This document shows, in pieces, positions 26,332-36,734 of a stretch of DNA of 43,286 nucleotides. Source of the DNA: Clostridia bacterium (GTDB taxonomy: Bacteria > Bacillota > Clostridia > Oscillospirales > QAKW01); assembly GCA_017937065.1 (NCBI GenBank), contig JAGBEI010000024.1, positions 1-43,286 on the forward strand, given 5' to 3'. A program made the translations under genes and the position numbers. Under the pieces are notes generated by a model that saw nothing but the letters and a program-made list of their open reading frames with translations, made no database searches and had not been told where the DNA came from. Positions within the stretch are counted from its first letter, which is position 1. Every line of letters begins with the position of its first letter.

Positions 26332-27049
26332 TGAAATCACTCTGCTGGAGCTAATTTTCGGACTGCTGATACCGCTTGCCGTAATTATTTTCTTTTTGCT
26401 GTCCAAAAACAGAGGAAATATTGCATACGATTCTATTGCATACGGCTTTGCATCGTTTTTAGCCAGTGTAATCGTAGTTTTTATTATATTCACAATCGCT
26501 AACATGCTCTTTTTGTCCTCATTTGAATTCGGAGAAGACTCATCGGGAATGGCAACGGTCGGTATTATTATCTGCGTAATGATAGCAATACTTTTTGCCG
26601 TATGCGAAACCTTAAAGATAATGACAATTAAAAAGTTCCAAAAAAACGAAAACCGGTTTCTTCTGCCCGGCGTCGGCTTTTCAGCAGGAGTTATAATAGC
26701 ACAGAACGCATGTCTTTTTGTTGCGCTTAACATTTACAACAGATATGAAATGGACACTCAGTATGCGCTTTATTCCGGCGCCATACTCTGCGTTACGGGC
26801 ATTATGTATCTTGTATTGTCATGGGCATGTGAAAGCATTGTCAAAAGCTCGGCAAGCACCGCGCCCGCATACGCAATTTCATCCGTTTATTATCTTTTCT
26901 GGATTGCCGCAATTGCATTCAGCGGGTCAACCGTGCTGCTTTATATCTCATCGGTATTTTTCTTTATTCTGGCGTTTGTTTTAAGCGGAGTTTTTCTTTT
27001 CAAAACACACGGATATAAAAACATTATAGGTGACCAAATTGATAAATAA
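26321..27049 (+). CDS. Multi-pass membrane protein, unknown (distant resemblance to YhfC type)
   Basis: 242 residues with about seven hydrophobic helices. The arrangement, with an acidic residue in a central helix (FAVCETLKIM) and a following Gly-rich helix (LLPGVGFSAGVIIAQN), vaguely recalls YhfC/CPBP-type intramembrane proteins, but the expected Glu-Glu and His motifs are not there. I cannot assign a function. Start overlaps folD; the next membrane gene starts within its 3' end, so folD and the two membrane proteins are translationally coupled. Confidence 0.65.
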   Translation: MGFNEITLLELIFGLLIPLAVIIFFLLSKNRGNIAYDSIAYGFASFLASVIVVFIIFTIANMLFLSSFEFGEDSSGMATVGIIICVMIAILFAVCETLKIMTIKKFQKNENRFLLPGVGFSAGVIIAQNACLFVALNIYNRYEMDTQYALYSGAILCVTGIMYLVLSWACESIVKSSASTAPAYAISSVYYLFWIAAIAFSGSTVLLYISSVFFFILAFVLSGVFLFKTHGYKNIIGDQIDK

Positions 27050-27845
27050 AGCCATACTTTGCTACGGCGCTTCTGTGCTGATAGCAGTCGCAGCGCTTTT
27101 TGCGGTGCTGTACTTTTTTAAAAAAACAAAAAGACGGTTTTCCGTCTTACATACATTTTTCGGAGCTCTGAGCTTTACCGTTATACTTATAGCGATGTTT
27201 CTGCTGATGCTGTATTCATTCTCAGATAATTCAACTGCATACATGTCCGCGCTCATGCCGGTCGGAGCATACAAAATAGCGGTGGCGGTAATTTTCTTCT
27301 TAATAGTCGGGCTTGTGCGCTATTTTGCCGTAAACGCGCTGTATTTTTCCCGCGGCAAGGAGGACAAAGGTATGTCCTTCATGTCGGGCTACGGACTGGC
27401 AGGCGCTATAATTACTGCACTTTACTGTATGTTTATGTTCGTATATGTATTATACAGTGCCGTAACCGATAAATTTATCGGACTCAATGACGGTCAGGCA
27501 CTGATGTTTGAAAGCGGTGCCGGCATAGCGGTATTTACGCCGTTTGTCTCGCATATATTTGTAGTGATGATATTTGCGGTTTATACCGCACTTATATTGA
27601 TAATTGCCGAATTTATGGATCAGCACGCAAAGCTGCCATACCGTAAGCGCTCGACATTTTTAATGTACATAATAACAAATGCATGTGAGATACTCATGAC
27701 CTGCGTTATACTGTTTGCAAGTTCTAAGGTTAATGCGGTAACCATAAGTATCGTATGCGCTGTCATTGCCGCTCTTGCGGCGCTGGCACTGGCAATGCTT
27801 TACAAATATAAAGAGGAGCTGCCGTACAGTAAACAGTTTGATTGA
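27039..27845 (+). CDS. Multi-pass membrane protein, unknown; partner of the preceding gene
   Basis: 268 residues if it starts at the TTG at 27039, which has AGGTG at good distance; a GTG at 27030 (271 residues) is possible. About seven hydrophobic helices of similar size and spacing to the upstream protein, including a central SGYGLAGAIITALY helix that mirrors the upstream PGVGFSAGVIIAQN helix. The two may therefore be diverged paralogues forming a heteromer. No family recognised. Followed ten bases later by a glycosyltransferase gene. Confidence 0.62.
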   Translation: MINKAILCYGASVLIAVAALFAVLYFFKKTKRRFSVLHTFFGALSFTVILIAMFLLMLYSFSDNSTAYMSALMPVGAYKIAVAVIFFLIVGLVRYFAVNALYFSRGKEDKGMSFMSGYGLAGAIITALYCMFMFVYVLYSAVTDKFIGLNDGQALMFESGAGIAVFTPFVSHIFVVMIFAVYTALILIIAEFMDQHAKLPYRKRSTFLMYIITNACEILMTCVILFASSKVNAVTISIVCAVIAALAALALAMLYKYKEELPYSKQFD

Positions 27846-27855
27846 GGAGACACAT

Positions 27856-28950
27856 ATGATAAAGGTTTTACATATTCTGTCCGACAGCAATATCGGCGGC
27901 GCAGGAACATACGTAAAAACGCTTATAGATAATTACGATCGTACTAAATTCGAGCTGTCCGTGCTTGTGCCGCGCGGTTCTGCTGTTATAAAGCTGCTTG
28001 AAGGTCTTGATGTAAATATTACCGAAGCTCAAATAACGCCTGATAAGTCACTTGATTTGAAAGCCCTGCCCTTGCTTCGCAAATATATTAAGCAAAGCGG
28101 CTGCGATATTATCCATGCACACGGCTGTGCAACCGCACGGATAGCGGCAAAAGGCGTATGTAAAAGTGTATTTACAAAGCACACACTGTCCGAAGGCGGC
28201 AGCGGTCTGCGCAAATTCACCGATCGGATTATGTACAGGCTTACAGGCGGGTATGCAATTGCCGTATCAAAGGCAGCAGAGCAAAACCTAAAAAAGCTCG
28301 GATTTAATAAAAAGAAAATCTATACTGTACTGAACGGTGTAGCTGACATGCAAATACCTTCAGAGGAGCAAAAATCGGCTGCCAAGCAGAGCTTTCGCAT
28401 TGATGCATCAAAATATGTCGTAGGCTGTGTGGCGCGGTTTTCACCGGAAAAGGATCATAAAACCCTGCTGCTTGCGGCACAGAACATATCTGAAAAGTGT
28501 GACAGGTTTGCATTTTTGCTGTGCGGTGACGGCTCAACGCTTAACGAAATGAAAACACTTGCCAAACAGCTTGGCATTTACTCTAAATGCGTATTCGCCG
28601 GCAACGTATATGACATCTGCCGTGCGTATCATGCAATGGATTTATACTGCATTACCTCATTGCATGAAAGCTTCGGCCAGTCTCTTGCAGAGGCATGGTC
28701 GGCAGGACTTGCGGCAGTAACAACCGATGCCAAAGGCTTTGCGGAAATTTCGGAAAACAATGTCACCTCCGTCATCTGCAAAACGGGTGATGCAAACGCC
28801 GTAGCCAATGCCGTGTTAGACCTATACAATAACCGTGAAAAAGCAGAGCGGCTTGCAGAAAACGGCAGAGCGCTTTATAAAGCAAAGTATGACAGCAAAG
28901 CATTTTCCCGCGGAATCGAACAGGTCTACGAAAATATTTGCAGAAAATAA
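27856..28950 (+). CDS. Glycosyltransferase family 4 protein
   Basis: 364 residues from the ATG at 27856 with GAGGAGA upstream. GT-B fold: N-terminal acceptor domain starting HILSDSNIGGAGTYV, then DIIHAHGCATARIAA, and the C-terminal nucleotide-sugar domain with CVARFSPEKDHKTLL and the EX7E motif ESFGQSLAE (Glu271, Glu279). Retaining transferase of an activated sugar to a lipid or polysaccharide acceptor; acceptor not predictable. No membrane helix. Last gene of the plus-strand run; a bidirectional terminator follows immediately. Confidence 0.92.
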   Translation: MIKVLHILSDSNIGGAGTYVKTLIDNYDRTKFELSVLVPRGSAVIKLLEGLDVNITEAQITPDKSLDLKALPLLRKYIKQSGCDIIHAHGCATARIAAKGVCKSVFTKHTLSEGGSGLRKFTDRIMYRLTGGYAIAVSKAAEQNLKKLGFNKKKIYTVLNGVADMQIPSEEQKSAAKQSFRIDASKYVVGCVARFSPEKDHKTLLLAAQNISEKCDRFAFLLCGDGSTLNEMKTLAKQLGIYSKCVFAGNVYDICRAYHAMDLYCITSLHESFGQSLAEAWSAGLAAVTTDAKGFAEISENNVTSVICKTGDANAVANAVLDLYNNREKAERLAENGRALYKAKYDSKAFSRGIEQVYENICRK

Positions 28951-28984
28951 AAATGACAGACAATATATTGTCTGTCATTTTTTA
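28951..28984. terminator. Bidirectional Rho-independent terminator
   Basis: A perfect 13-bp stem (28951-28963 with 28968-28980) and TATA loop, A-rich on the left and T-rich on the right, so it can work for both the GT4 gene (plus) and ftsH (minus), which converge here. Confidence 0.92.
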
Positions 28985-28986
28985 TT

Positions 28987-30897
28987 TTATTCTTCCCTGC
29001 TGTCTGTGTCTGAATTCTGATCAGCAGAGCTATTTAAGTCCTCAGCCGGCTCTGACGGTGAGATTTCCTGTGCCTCGATAAATTCTCTGCCCTCCATAAT
29101 GGCATTGAATTCGGCACCGCTTATTTTTTCCTTAGCAAGCAGTCTTTCTGCCACTTCCTTAACCTTATCTAAATGCTCTGACAAAATCTGCTCAGCCTTA
29201 TTATAGGCACTTTCGATAATACTCTTGACCTCATCGTCAATGATAGCTGCGACATGCTCTGAATAGTCTGTCTTATTGCCCAGCTCATAGCCGAGAAATA
29301 CCTCGCTCGAATCACTGCCGTAAAGAATAGGCCCTATCTTATCGCTCATGCCGTAACGCGTTACCATAGAGCGTGCGATACTGGTTGCGCGCTGGATATC
29401 ATTTGACGCACCCGTCGAAATATCGTCAAGCGTAAGCTTCTCGCTCACTCGACCGCCCAACAGCGAAACAATTTCCTCAAACATCATATTCTTTGTGGAA
29501 TACGAAAGATCCTCCTGCGGCAGACTCATTGTATAACCGCCTGCAAATCCACGCGGAATAATAGAAATTTCATGCACCTCGTCCGCTGTTGTAAGGAACT
29601 TGTTTACAACCGCATGCCCCGCCTCATGATATGCCGTAAGCCTGCGCTCTTTCTCTACAATCTTGCGCGATTTCTTTTCGGGACCGGCTATAACCTTCAT
29701 TACGGAATCCTGAATATCCTGCGCCGAAATTGTTTTTTTGTTCTGACGTGCAGCCAAAAGCGCCGCCTCATTGAGCAGATTTTCAATATCCGCACCGGTA
29801 AAACCGACTGTGCTCTTTGCAATATCCTTAAAGTTCACATCGGGGTCAAAGCTCTTTCCGCGGGCATGAACCTTGAGTATTTCTTCTCTTCCGTTCTGAT
29901 CGGGCTTACCGACATAAATCTGTCTGTCAAAACGCCCTGCGCGCATAAGCGCAGGATCAAGTGTATCCACGCGGTTGGTAGCCGCCATAACGATAATGCC
30001 CGAATGTGCGCCGAAGCCGTCCATCTCTACAAGCAGCTGGTTCAGTGTCTGTTCACGCTCATCATGCCCGCCGCCGATACCTGCGCCGCGGTGACGACCG
30101 ACAGCATCAATTTCATCAATAAATACTATACAGGGATTATTCTTTTTCGCCTGATCAAACAAATCACGCACACGTGAGGCGCCGACACCGACATACAGCT
30201 CAACAAAATCAGAACCGGATATCGAGAAAAACGGAACCTGCGCTTCACCCGCCACAGCCTTGGCAAGCAGGGTTTTACCCGTTCCCGGAGGTCCTACAAG
30301 CAAAACGCCTTTGGGGATACGCGCGCCGATTTCAAGATATTTTCTGGGCGCTTTGAGAAAGTCAACGATTTCTTCAAGTTCTTCCTTTTCCTCGTCGGCA
30401 CCCGCGACATCGGCAAAGGTTTTACGGTTTTTCTCATCCGAGCCCATTTTAACCCGCACCTTTGCAAATCCGCCGCCGTTTTTGCCGTTCATCTGCTTTG
30501 TAGTATACCACCAGACAAGAATTATCGCTCCGAACAAAAGCAGATACGGAATAAAGCTGACCCACCACGGAATGGTAAAGCCCTCGCTGAAATCGTAATT
30601 CTTAATGATTCCCGCTTCCTGCTGCGGAATTACATATTTGTCTATTATAGTAGACTGGAAAAGTGAAAATGAAACGATTGTATGGGTGACAATACTATTA
30701 TCCTTCAGCTTACACGACACCTTTGCGCCGACCATCTCAAACTCCGTGACCTGTTCCTCTTTAAAAAGATTTACAAGCTCGGCGTAAGTAACAGATTTCG
30801 GCTTGCTGCCGCTTGATATTGCCGAAAAAACAGCAATTATTATTACCATCAGCACAGCAAGATATAAAAAACTACCTATGTTCTTTTTATTCTTCAA
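28987..30897 (-). CDS. ftsH: FtsH, membrane-bound AAA+ zinc protease
   Basis: 636 residues. Two N-terminal membrane helices (about 9-28 and 112-131) enclose an external domain. The AAA+ ATPase has Walker A GPPGTGKT (202-209), Walker B IVFIDEID and the second region of homology. The zinc site HEAGH is at 424-428. The C-terminal tail is acidic and Ser-rich. FtsH degrades membrane and regulatory proteins at the cytoplasmic face. TTG start, supported by GGAGA upstream and by the usual N-terminal MKN(K)-hydrophobic pattern; no in-frame ATG fits. Last gene of the gdpP-rplI-dnaB-tilS-hpt-ftsH run. Confidence 0.97.
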   Translation of the reverse strand: MKNKKNIGSFLYLAVLMVIIIAVFSAISSGSKPKSVTYAELVNLFKEEQVTEFEMVGAKVSCKLKDNSIVTHTIVSFSLFQSTIIDKYVIPQQEAGIIKNYDFSEGFTIPWWVSFIPYLLLFGAIILVWWYTTKQMNGKNGGGFAKVRVKMGSDEKNRKTFADVAGADEEKEELEEIVDFLKAPRKYLEIGARIPKGVLLVGPPGTGKTLLAKAVAGEAQVPFFSISGSDFVELYVGVGASRVRDLFDQAKKNNPCIVFIDEIDAVGRHRGAGIGGGHDEREQTLNQLLVEMDGFGAHSGIIVMAATNRVDTLDPALMRAGRFDRQIYVGKPDQNGREEILKVHARGKSFDPDVNFKDIAKSTVGFTGADIENLLNEAALLAARQNKKTISAQDIQDSVMKVIAGPEKKSRKIVEKERRLTAYHEAGHAVVNKFLTTADEVHEISIIPRGFAGGYTMSLPQEDLSYSTKNMMFEEIVSLLGGRVSEKLTLDDISTGASNDIQRATSIARSMVTRYGMSDKIGPILYGSDSSEVFLGYELGNKTDYSEHVAAIIDDEVKSIIESAYNKAEQILSEHLDKVKEVAERLLAKEKISGAEFNAIMEGREFIEAQEISPSEPAEDLNSSADQNSDTDSREE

Positions 30898-30945
30898 AGC
30901 ATTCTCCGTTCTCAGCCCCGGCGGCTGAAGATTTATATTTTAATT

Positions 30946-31482
30946 TTATGAATAGATTTCTTCTTTCAGTATACCTATAAACGGCAGATTTCTGTAATAC
31001 TCCGCATAGTCAAGACCATATCCGACTACAAACTCGTCAGGCACGACAAACCCCTCGTACCTGACCGGTACCTCCACCTTGCGGCGCGAGGGCTTTGAAA
31101 GAAGCGTACATACGCTTACCGACTTGGGCGAGCGCGATTCCAGCACCTTTATCAGATTAGAAAGAGTAACGCCGCTGTCCAGTATATCCTCAACGATAAG
31201 TATATCAAATCCGGAGACATCAATATCCAAATCCTTAATAATCTTAACGCTGCCGCTGGTCGCCGTGCCCTTGCCGTAGCTGGACGCCGCCATAAAATCT
31301 ATCTGTATCGGAATAGTAATTTTACGGATAATATCAGACATAAACACGGAAGCGCCCTTTAAAACGGACAGTACCAGCAAATTTTTGCCGCAATAGTCCT
31401 TTGAAATGCGCGCGCCGAGCTCCGATATCTTGTCCTCAAGCTCCTTTTCGCTTATCAGCACGGATTTAATGTCCTCTAACAT
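30946..31482 (-). CDS. hpt: Hypoxanthine phosphoribosyltransferase
   Basis: 178 residues. Salvages hypoxanthine/guanine to IMP/GMP with PRPP. The PRPP-binding signature ILIVEDILDSGVTL is at about 94-107 and the C-terminal YGLDYAEYYRNLP is typical of the family. The tilS-hpt-ftsH order is the standard Firmicutes arrangement. G-rich ribosome binding site before the ATG. Confidence 0.96.
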   Translation of the reverse strand: MLEDIKSVLISEKELEDKISELGARISKDYCGKNLLVLSVLKGASVFMSDIIRKITIPIQIDFMAASSYGKGTATSGSVKIIKDLDIDVSGFDILIVEDILDSGVTLSNLIKVLESRSPKSVSVCTLLSKPSRRKVEVPVRYEGFVVPDEFVVGYGLDYAEYYRNLPFIGILKEEIYS

Positions 31483-31501
31483 TTATATTTTCCCCCGATT
31501 A

Positions 31502-32803
31502 TTAAATAATTTCAATACAAATTATTTTTTTGCTTTCTGCATCGGCACAAAAGCGACTGTCAGCGCCGTATCCTTCAACAAATACAACGCTGCCGGCACT
31601 GTCGCGAATAACAACAAGGCTGTCACGGCGAGAGCGCGGAACCTTATCGTTTTTCAGCAGTTTTCCAAGCTGTGACGACGCTGCCCTGCCGGGACAGAAA
31701 AACATATCGCCGTCACGGCGAAAATCCGCATACAAAGTATTACCAATTTTATCACAGTCAACATATGCTTTTGTTAAGCCATTGTAAATTTCTTTTACAT
31801 TTTTAATTAAAATTCGTTTGCTGCCGAAGTTATTTTCTCCGATTTTAAGGATTGTTATATCAGGCTTTTTTTCCGACAGGCGCATAAATCTCAAATGACC
31901 GTTTTCATTTACCGCAAATACGTCTGCACGAATCTGTTCTTTGGAGTTTGAACGACTCAAAAGAGATTTTACCGCATTGAAATGCACGCTGTCAAGAATT
32001 ATATCATATTCTTTTTCAAGTTTTTTCGTAAATACACGCCACAGCACCGAATCCGGAAGAGTGCGAAGCACAGATGTATCATCTGTATCGCAGCTTTCCG
32101 CCGCGGCTTCAAGCGCCGCATTGTCCTTTCGCAAATTTGCAATCGCGCGCGACACCGCTGCATACGGGTCAAGTTCCGCCCTTGAAGCAAGGCGCGGAAG
32201 TATCTCATGCCGCAGAAAATTGCGAAGATACGCCGTATCGCTGTTAGTGCTGTCCGTTCTCCATTCAAGTCCGACAGAGGACAGATGCGCCGTAATTTCA
32301 TCGCGCGATGTTTCAAGCATAGGTCTTATTATTTTACCGCGTGTTACGGGAACTGCGCAAAGACCGCGGCTGCCGCTGCCGCGCAGGAGATTTATAAAAA
32401 AGGTTTCGACGTTATCGTTTAACGTATGTGCCGTGGCGACAACTGTATTTTTATCTCTCTCCTGCAAAAGCCTTTCAAAAAAGCCGTAGCGGGCACGCCG
32501 CGCGGCGTCCTCAAGGCTCATTCCGTCGCATAGTGAACCGACAAAAGTGCCGCCGGTATGAAGCGGCACATTAAAATTCCTGCACAGTGATTTTACAAAT
32601 TCTTCGTCCCCGTCCGACTCCTGTGCGCGAAGATGATGATTAAAATGCGCACATTCAAGCGTAAAGCCAAGCTGCCCTTCAAGGTGCTTGAGCACCTCTA
32701 AAAGACAGACGGAATCTGCACCGCCGGAAACTGCGGCAATGACCGTCATACCGGGCGATACCAATCCGTTTTTTTGAATAAAATCAAGAATTTTATTATA
32801 CAT
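31502..32803 (-). CDS. tilS: TilS, tRNA(Ile)-lysidine synthetase
   Basis: 433 residues. Modifies C34 of the CAU-anticodon tRNA-Ile to lysidine using ATP and lysine, so it reads AUA. N-type ATP pyrophosphatase P-loop SGGADS at 26-31, HFNHHLR (~58-64), and a C-terminal TilS substrate-binding domain (GKLLKNDKVPRSRRDSL). Essential in most bacteria. The region before the ATG has little Shine-Dalgarno character. Confidence 0.95.
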   Translation of the reverse strand: MYNKILDFIQKNGLVSPGMTVIAAVSGGADSVCLLEVLKHLEGQLGFTLECAHFNHHLRAQESDGDEEFVKSLCRNFNVPLHTGGTFVGSLCDGMSLEDAARRARYGFFERLLQERDKNTVVATAHTLNDNVETFFINLLRGSGSRGLCAVPVTRGKIIRPMLETSRDEITAHLSSVGLEWRTDSTNSDTAYLRNFLRHEILPRLASRAELDPYAAVSRAIANLRKDNAALEAAAESCDTDDTSVLRTLPDSVLWRVFTKKLEKEYDIILDSVHFNAVKSLLSRSNSKEQIRADVFAVNENGHLRFMRLSEKKPDITILKIGENNFGSKRILIKNVKEIYNGLTKAYVDCDKIGNTLYADFRRDGDMFFCPGRAASSQLGKLLKNDKVPRSRRDSLVVIRDSAGSVVFVEGYGADSRFCADAESKKIICIEII

Positions 32804-32820
32804 TTATCAAATTGAGCAAA

Positions 32821-34140
32821 CTACATCTTTGCAATATTGGTAAAACGCGTAATACTCGGATTCCACGCAAGGTCAACAGAGCCTGTGGGACCGTGTCTGT
32901 TTTTTGCAACATCACATTTTACAACACTGATTGAAGAGGCGTTTTCCTCATCCTCCTCTGGTTTCCATAAAAACAAAATAGCGTCCGCATCCTGCTCGAT
33001 AGAACCGGACTCGCGCAGGTTGGAAAGCTGCGGCTTTGATTTGGTCTTTTCCGTCTCACGGTTGAGCTGAGAAAGCGTTATAACCGGCACGTCAAATTCC
33101 TTTGCCATTACCTTAAGTGCGCGTGAAATGGCTCCGACCTCGGTTGTACGATTGTCGTATCTGCCGCCGCCGGACATAAGCTGAAGATAGTCTATAATAA
33201 TTAAGTCAAGCTTTTTCAGGCGGCGCAGCTTTGCCTTCATTTGTGCCACGGTAATGCCTGCCGTATCGTCAAAATACACGTCTGTCTTTGAAAGTATTCC
33301 GGACGCCGTGGCAAGATTTGTCCAGTCGCTGTCGGACATATCACCGTTACGGAATTTCATGTTGTCTATACCACTCTGCGCCGACAGCATTCTGTTGGCA
33401 AGCTGCTCATTGGACATTTCAAGAGAAAACACGGCAATCGTCTTTTGCGGCTTATCAAGCGCGATGTTCTGCGCGATATTCAGCGCAAATGAGGTTTTAC
33501 CGATACCGGGACGGGCGGCAATAAGAATAAGGTCGCTTTTGCCGAGCCCCGACAGCATCTGGTCAATCTCACCGTAATGAGTCTGAAGTCCGATAAACGC
33601 GTTTTTGTCCATCGCCAGCTTGTGTATTTTATCATAGCTCTGCAAAATCGCGGATTTTATATGAGTGAGCGATGTATTGGTTTTAGACTGCATTATTTCA
33701 TAAATGCGCGTCTCCGCCATATCGAGAATGTCAGACGTGTCCGCGCTCTGCTCATAGCACTCGCGCGTAATATCCGCACAAACGTCAATAAGCCTGCGCA
33801 GACTGTACTTCTCAACAATTATTTTGGCATACTCACCGATATTTTTCGTGCTGGGCACAAGCTGCGTCATCTCGTAAAGCACGCGCTTGCCCTCATTCTC
33901 ATCAAAAATCCCCTGTGCCTTTACAGACTCCAAAACAGTTATGAAATCAATGCTTTTGTTTGCTAAAAACATGTCAAATATTATTTCATAAATCTGCGCG
34001 TACTTTTCAACATAAAAGCACTGCGGACTGAGCTTGTCCGCAACAAGGCTGATACAGCCCGGATCAATCAGAATCGAACCTATAACGCACTGCTCCGCCT
34101 CAACACTGTGCGGCACTCTTTTAATGTCGGAAAGTTCCAT
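32821..34140 (-). CDS. dnaB: DnaB replicative DNA helicase
   Basis: 439 residues. N-terminal helical domain (PHSVEAEQCVIGSILID near the start) and RecA-like helicase domain with Walker A ARPGIGKTS (209-217), IIIDYLQLM (Walker B) and the NRETEKTKSKPQLSNLRESG region. Unwinds DNA at the replication fork. No intein. One base separates it from the rplI stop, consistent with the conserved rplI-dnaB coupling. Confidence 0.97.
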   Translation of the reverse strand: MELSDIKRVPHSVEAEQCVIGSILIDPGCISLVADKLSPQCFYVEKYAQIYEIIFDMFLANKSIDFITVLESVKAQGIFDENEGKRVLYEMTQLVPSTKNIGEYAKIIVEKYSLRRLIDVCADITRECYEQSADTSDILDMAETRIYEIMQSKTNTSLTHIKSAILQSYDKIHKLAMDKNAFIGLQTHYGEIDQMLSGLGKSDLILIAARPGIGKTSFALNIAQNIALDKPQKTIAVFSLEMSNEQLANRMLSAQSGIDNMKFRNGDMSDSDWTNLATASGILSKTDVYFDDTAGITVAQMKAKLRRLKKLDLIIIDYLQLMSGGGRYDNRTTEVGAISRALKVMAKEFDVPVITLSQLNRETEKTKSKPQLSNLRESGSIEQDADAILFLWKPEEDEENASSISVVKCDVAKNRHGPTGSVDLAWNPSITRFTNIAKM

Positions 34141-34141
34141 T

Positions 34142-34588
34142 TCAGTTTTCCTTTACAACGTTTATATTTACCTTTGCCGAAATACCCTTATACAGTTTAA
34201 GCGTTACGGGATAGCTTCCGAATGCTTTTATAGTGTCGATATCCACCTTTTTCTTGTCGATATCAACTCCCGTATTTGTTTTTATAAGCTCGGCAATCTC
34301 CTTTGAGGTGACCGAGCCGAAAAGCTTGCCGCTCTCCCCGCCCTTAACACGCATCTCAAATGTCTTGCCGTCAAGCTTTGCGGCGTTATCCCTTGCAGCC
34401 TGAGTCTCGGTGTCGATTTTAAACTGCTGAGAGCTTCTCTTTCCTGAAAAATCGTTATTGAGCTGGGCTGTCGGCTCAGCGGCAAGTCCTCTTGCTATAA
34501 GATAATTTCTGCCGTAGCCGTCGGACACGTTAATAACGTCACCTCTTTTGCCCTTGCCCTTAACGTCCTCCAATAATACAACCTTCAT
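34142..34588 (-). CDS. rplI: Ribosomal protein bL9
   Basis: 148 residues from the ATG at 34588, supported by GAGG seven bases upstream and by the canonical start [18 protein letters not shown]; an in-frame ATG 15 bases earlier would add five residues not typical of L9. N-domain with the NYLIARGLA signature, long connecting helix, and C-domain with [14 protein letters not shown]. Confidence 0.97.
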   Translation of the reverse strand: MKVVLLEDVKGKGKRGDVINVSDGYGRNYLIARGLAAEPTAQLNNDFSGKRSSQQFKIDTETQAARDNAAKLDGKTFEMRVKGGESGKLFGSVTSKEIAELIKTNTGVDIDKKKVDIDTIKAFGSYPVTLKLYKGISAKVNINVVKEN

Positions 34589-34589
34589 A

Positions 34590-36575
34590 TTATTTTTCCT
34601 CACTTTCGGGATTGTTTAAAACTTCAATAAGCATATCGTACGCAGCATTGACACCGACGTCTTTGAGCTGTGCACCCGCTGCGCCGCGGTGACCGCCGCC
34701 GCCCAGACGTTCCATATCACGCTGCACATTTCCGTGCTGGTCGCTCCGAGCGGAAATATGAGTATCTCCGCCCTCCGGATAAATTACATACGAGCTTTCG
34801 ATATTATTCAAATTGAGCATCTCATCAGCCGCCTTCGAGGCGATGAGCTTGATGCCGTCAAACGGCGCGTCCTTCCAAACCGATACTGCATATTTTTCGT
34901 TTATAACCTGTGCGTCCGCTATAATATCAATCTGCTTTTTATAGCTCTCTATATCGCTTTTGAAAAATTCCTTAACCTCCGCAGTGTCGGCGCCCTGCTT
35001 TTTAAGATAAGCCGCGGCTTCAAAGGTCCGCGCGCCGGTACGCTCGGTAAAGGTCTTAGTATCAAGGAATATACCCGACATCAGTGCGTTTGCCTCCTGA
35101 CGGGTAAGCCGCAGGTGCGGCACGCTTTCGCACAGCTCACTGACCATTTCACAGCAGGACGAGGCGTTCGGTTCGTGAAAGTTTATGACAGCGCCCTCAA
35201 TGGCGTTCTGTACTGTTTTGCGGTGATGGTCAATTATCACAACACGCTTAAATTCCGAAAACAGCTTTTCACTTTCCACATATTCTATATTATGTGTATC
35301 CGTTATAACAAGAAGGGAATTTTCTGTTATAAGCCGCGGTGCCTGCAAAACATCGACAAACACATTTTCATAGCCCGGAAGCTTCATAAAGGAAGCATAC
35401 ATTGTTTTTGAAAGGTTTTCGCGAGGATTATAAATTATATAGGGCTGCTTGCCGAAGCTCTGAACGCATTTTGCAATGCCGATAGCCGAGCCTACGCAGT
35501 CAAGGTCGGCAAACTTATGACCCATGATTATTACATTATCCGAATTCTGTACATGCGCCATCAGCGCCTCGGCGATTATACGCACCTTCACGCGCTTGCG
35601 CTTTTGCGCACCGTCGCTGTTGCCGCCGTAAAAGGTGTATTTGTCCTTATTCAGCACAACCGCCTGGTCGCCGCCGCGGGACAGCGCCACGTCCAGCGCC
35701 GTGCGCGCCGCAATATCGGTATCCTTGACGGAATCGGCACCGCAGCCGACGCCCATGGACAATGTGGCATGAAATCCGTCAACCGATATTTCACGGACGT
35801 CCGACAATATTTTAAATTTATTTTTTTCAAGCGACTGAAGATGCTTCTGCTCGAAAATCACAAGATATTTATCGGAGTCCAGCTTTTGCAGTATTCCGTC
35901 CACCGATTTAATAAACGCGCGAACCTTGACATCAACGCGAGTGATGAACGTAGACTTCTGCAGCTCGGTAACAGACGACGGAAGCTCGTCATAGCTGTCC
36001 ACCAAAAGATACGCCATGCAAAGCCGAGATGAACGCAGCTTTACAAGCTCGTTTCTGGTATCCGTTATATCAATCCAGTATACACAGTAAAAATCGTCCT
36101 TGGTTCCTCCGCCCTGACGCATCACAAAAATACTGTAATGTCTCCCCAAAAACGTTATATCATGCTTTTGGGAAATGCTGTCCTGACCGATTGTTATCTG
36201 CGGTGCGATAATATCAAAATTCTTGCCGAAAATCTCCGGGATTTTATTATCCGAAAGCATTTCATGAAACAGATCGTTATACCAGATAATATCGCCTTTT
36301 GAGCTGAGCAGCGTAACGGGCATCGGAAAACGTGTGAGACTTTCCTTTGACGCCTCGTCAAGATACAGCGTGATACTCTGAAGATAGCTGTATAGCTGCT
36401 CGCTGTGCTTTTTGCGTGAGAGAAAACGGTAAACGATATATCCCACACCCGCCGCAAGCTCCGACAATGCAAGCCATACATTAAAAAACACCGAAATTAA
36501 CGGAAACACTATAAGCAGTCCGAAAATCATATAATCGGGCTTATTAAAAGTTGAATACAAATTTTTTTTGTTCAT
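34590..36575 (-). CDS. gdpP: GdpP, c-di-AMP phosphodiesterase
   Basis: 661 residues from the ATG at 36575; an in-frame ATG at 36617 is less likely because a promoter lies just upstream and GGTGG precedes 36575. Two membrane helices (about 15-33, 35-52), a PAS-like domain (~80-170), a degenerate GGDEF domain (~180-315, no GGDEF motif) and a DHH/DHHA1 phosphodiesterase: GHKFADLDC (His353, Asp357, Asp359), VIIDHHRK (DHH 449-451), SGIFLDT (Asp505) and [10 protein letters not shown] (~625-634). It hydrolyses c-di-AMP to pApA, affecting potassium transport and wall homeostasis. First gene of its operon. Confidence 0.95.
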   Translation of the reverse strand: MNKKNLYSTFNKPDYMIFGLLIVFPLISVFFNVWLALSELAAGVGYIVYRFLSRKKHSEQLYSYLQSITLYLDEASKESLTRFPMPVTLLSSKGDIIWYNDLFHEMLSDNKIPEIFGKNFDIIAPQITIGQDSISQKHDITFLGRHYSIFVMRQGGGTKDDFYCVYWIDITDTRNELVKLRSSRLCMAYLLVDSYDELPSSVTELQKSTFITRVDVKVRAFIKSVDGILQKLDSDKYLVIFEQKHLQSLEKNKFKILSDVREISVDGFHATLSMGVGCGADSVKDTDIAARTALDVALSRGGDQAVVLNKDKYTFYGGNSDGAQKRKRVKVRIIAEALMAHVQNSDNVIIMGHKFADLDCVGSAIGIAKCVQSFGKQPYIIYNPRENLSKTMYASFMKLPGYENVFVDVLQAPRLITENSLLVITDTHNIEYVESEKLFSEFKRVVIIDHHRKTVQNAIEGAVINFHEPNASSCCEMVSELCESVPHLRLTRQEANALMSGIFLDTKTFTERTGARTFEAAAYLKKQGADTAEVKEFFKSDIESYKKQIDIIADAQVINEKYAVSVWKDAPFDGIKLIASKAADEMLNLNNIESSYVIYPEGGDTHISARSDQHGNVQRDMERLGGGGHRGAAGAQLKDVGVNAAYDMLIEVLNNPESEEK

Positions 36576-36663
36576 AAAACCACCGTTCGAGCCGAGTGCC
36601 TGCAAGACACACGGCAAAATCGGAAAACATTGTTAAAATTTCGTTCTTTAAATAAAAAGACCC

Positions 36664-36700
36664 TACCGTATAGTATATCACAAGTATACGGTAAAGTCAA
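36664..36700 (-). promoter_or_regulatory. gdpP promoter overlapped by an inverted repeat
   Basis: Minus-strand TTGACT (36695-36700), a 17-base spacer and TATACT (36672-36677). A perfect inverted repeat TACCGTATA (36664-36672) / TATACGGTA (36685-36693) with a 12-base gap covers the -10 box and part of the spacer. On RNA read through from rpiB, the same repeat would form a 9-bp hairpin followed shortly by a U-rich stretch (complement of 36649-36660), so it could also be the rpiB terminator. Confidence 0.6.
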
Positions 36701-36734
36701 ATTATAACGATATAAAGCAATACAGAAAAATCCC

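Noticed and set aside
26026..26733. 235-codon open frame opposite folD and the membrane protein gene
   Set aside because: Spans two real genes on the other strand and has no recognisable domain.
34689..35411. 240-codon open frame opposite gdpP
   Set aside because: Antisense to the DHH domain of gdpP, no ribosome site, composition typical of reverse-complement coding sequence.
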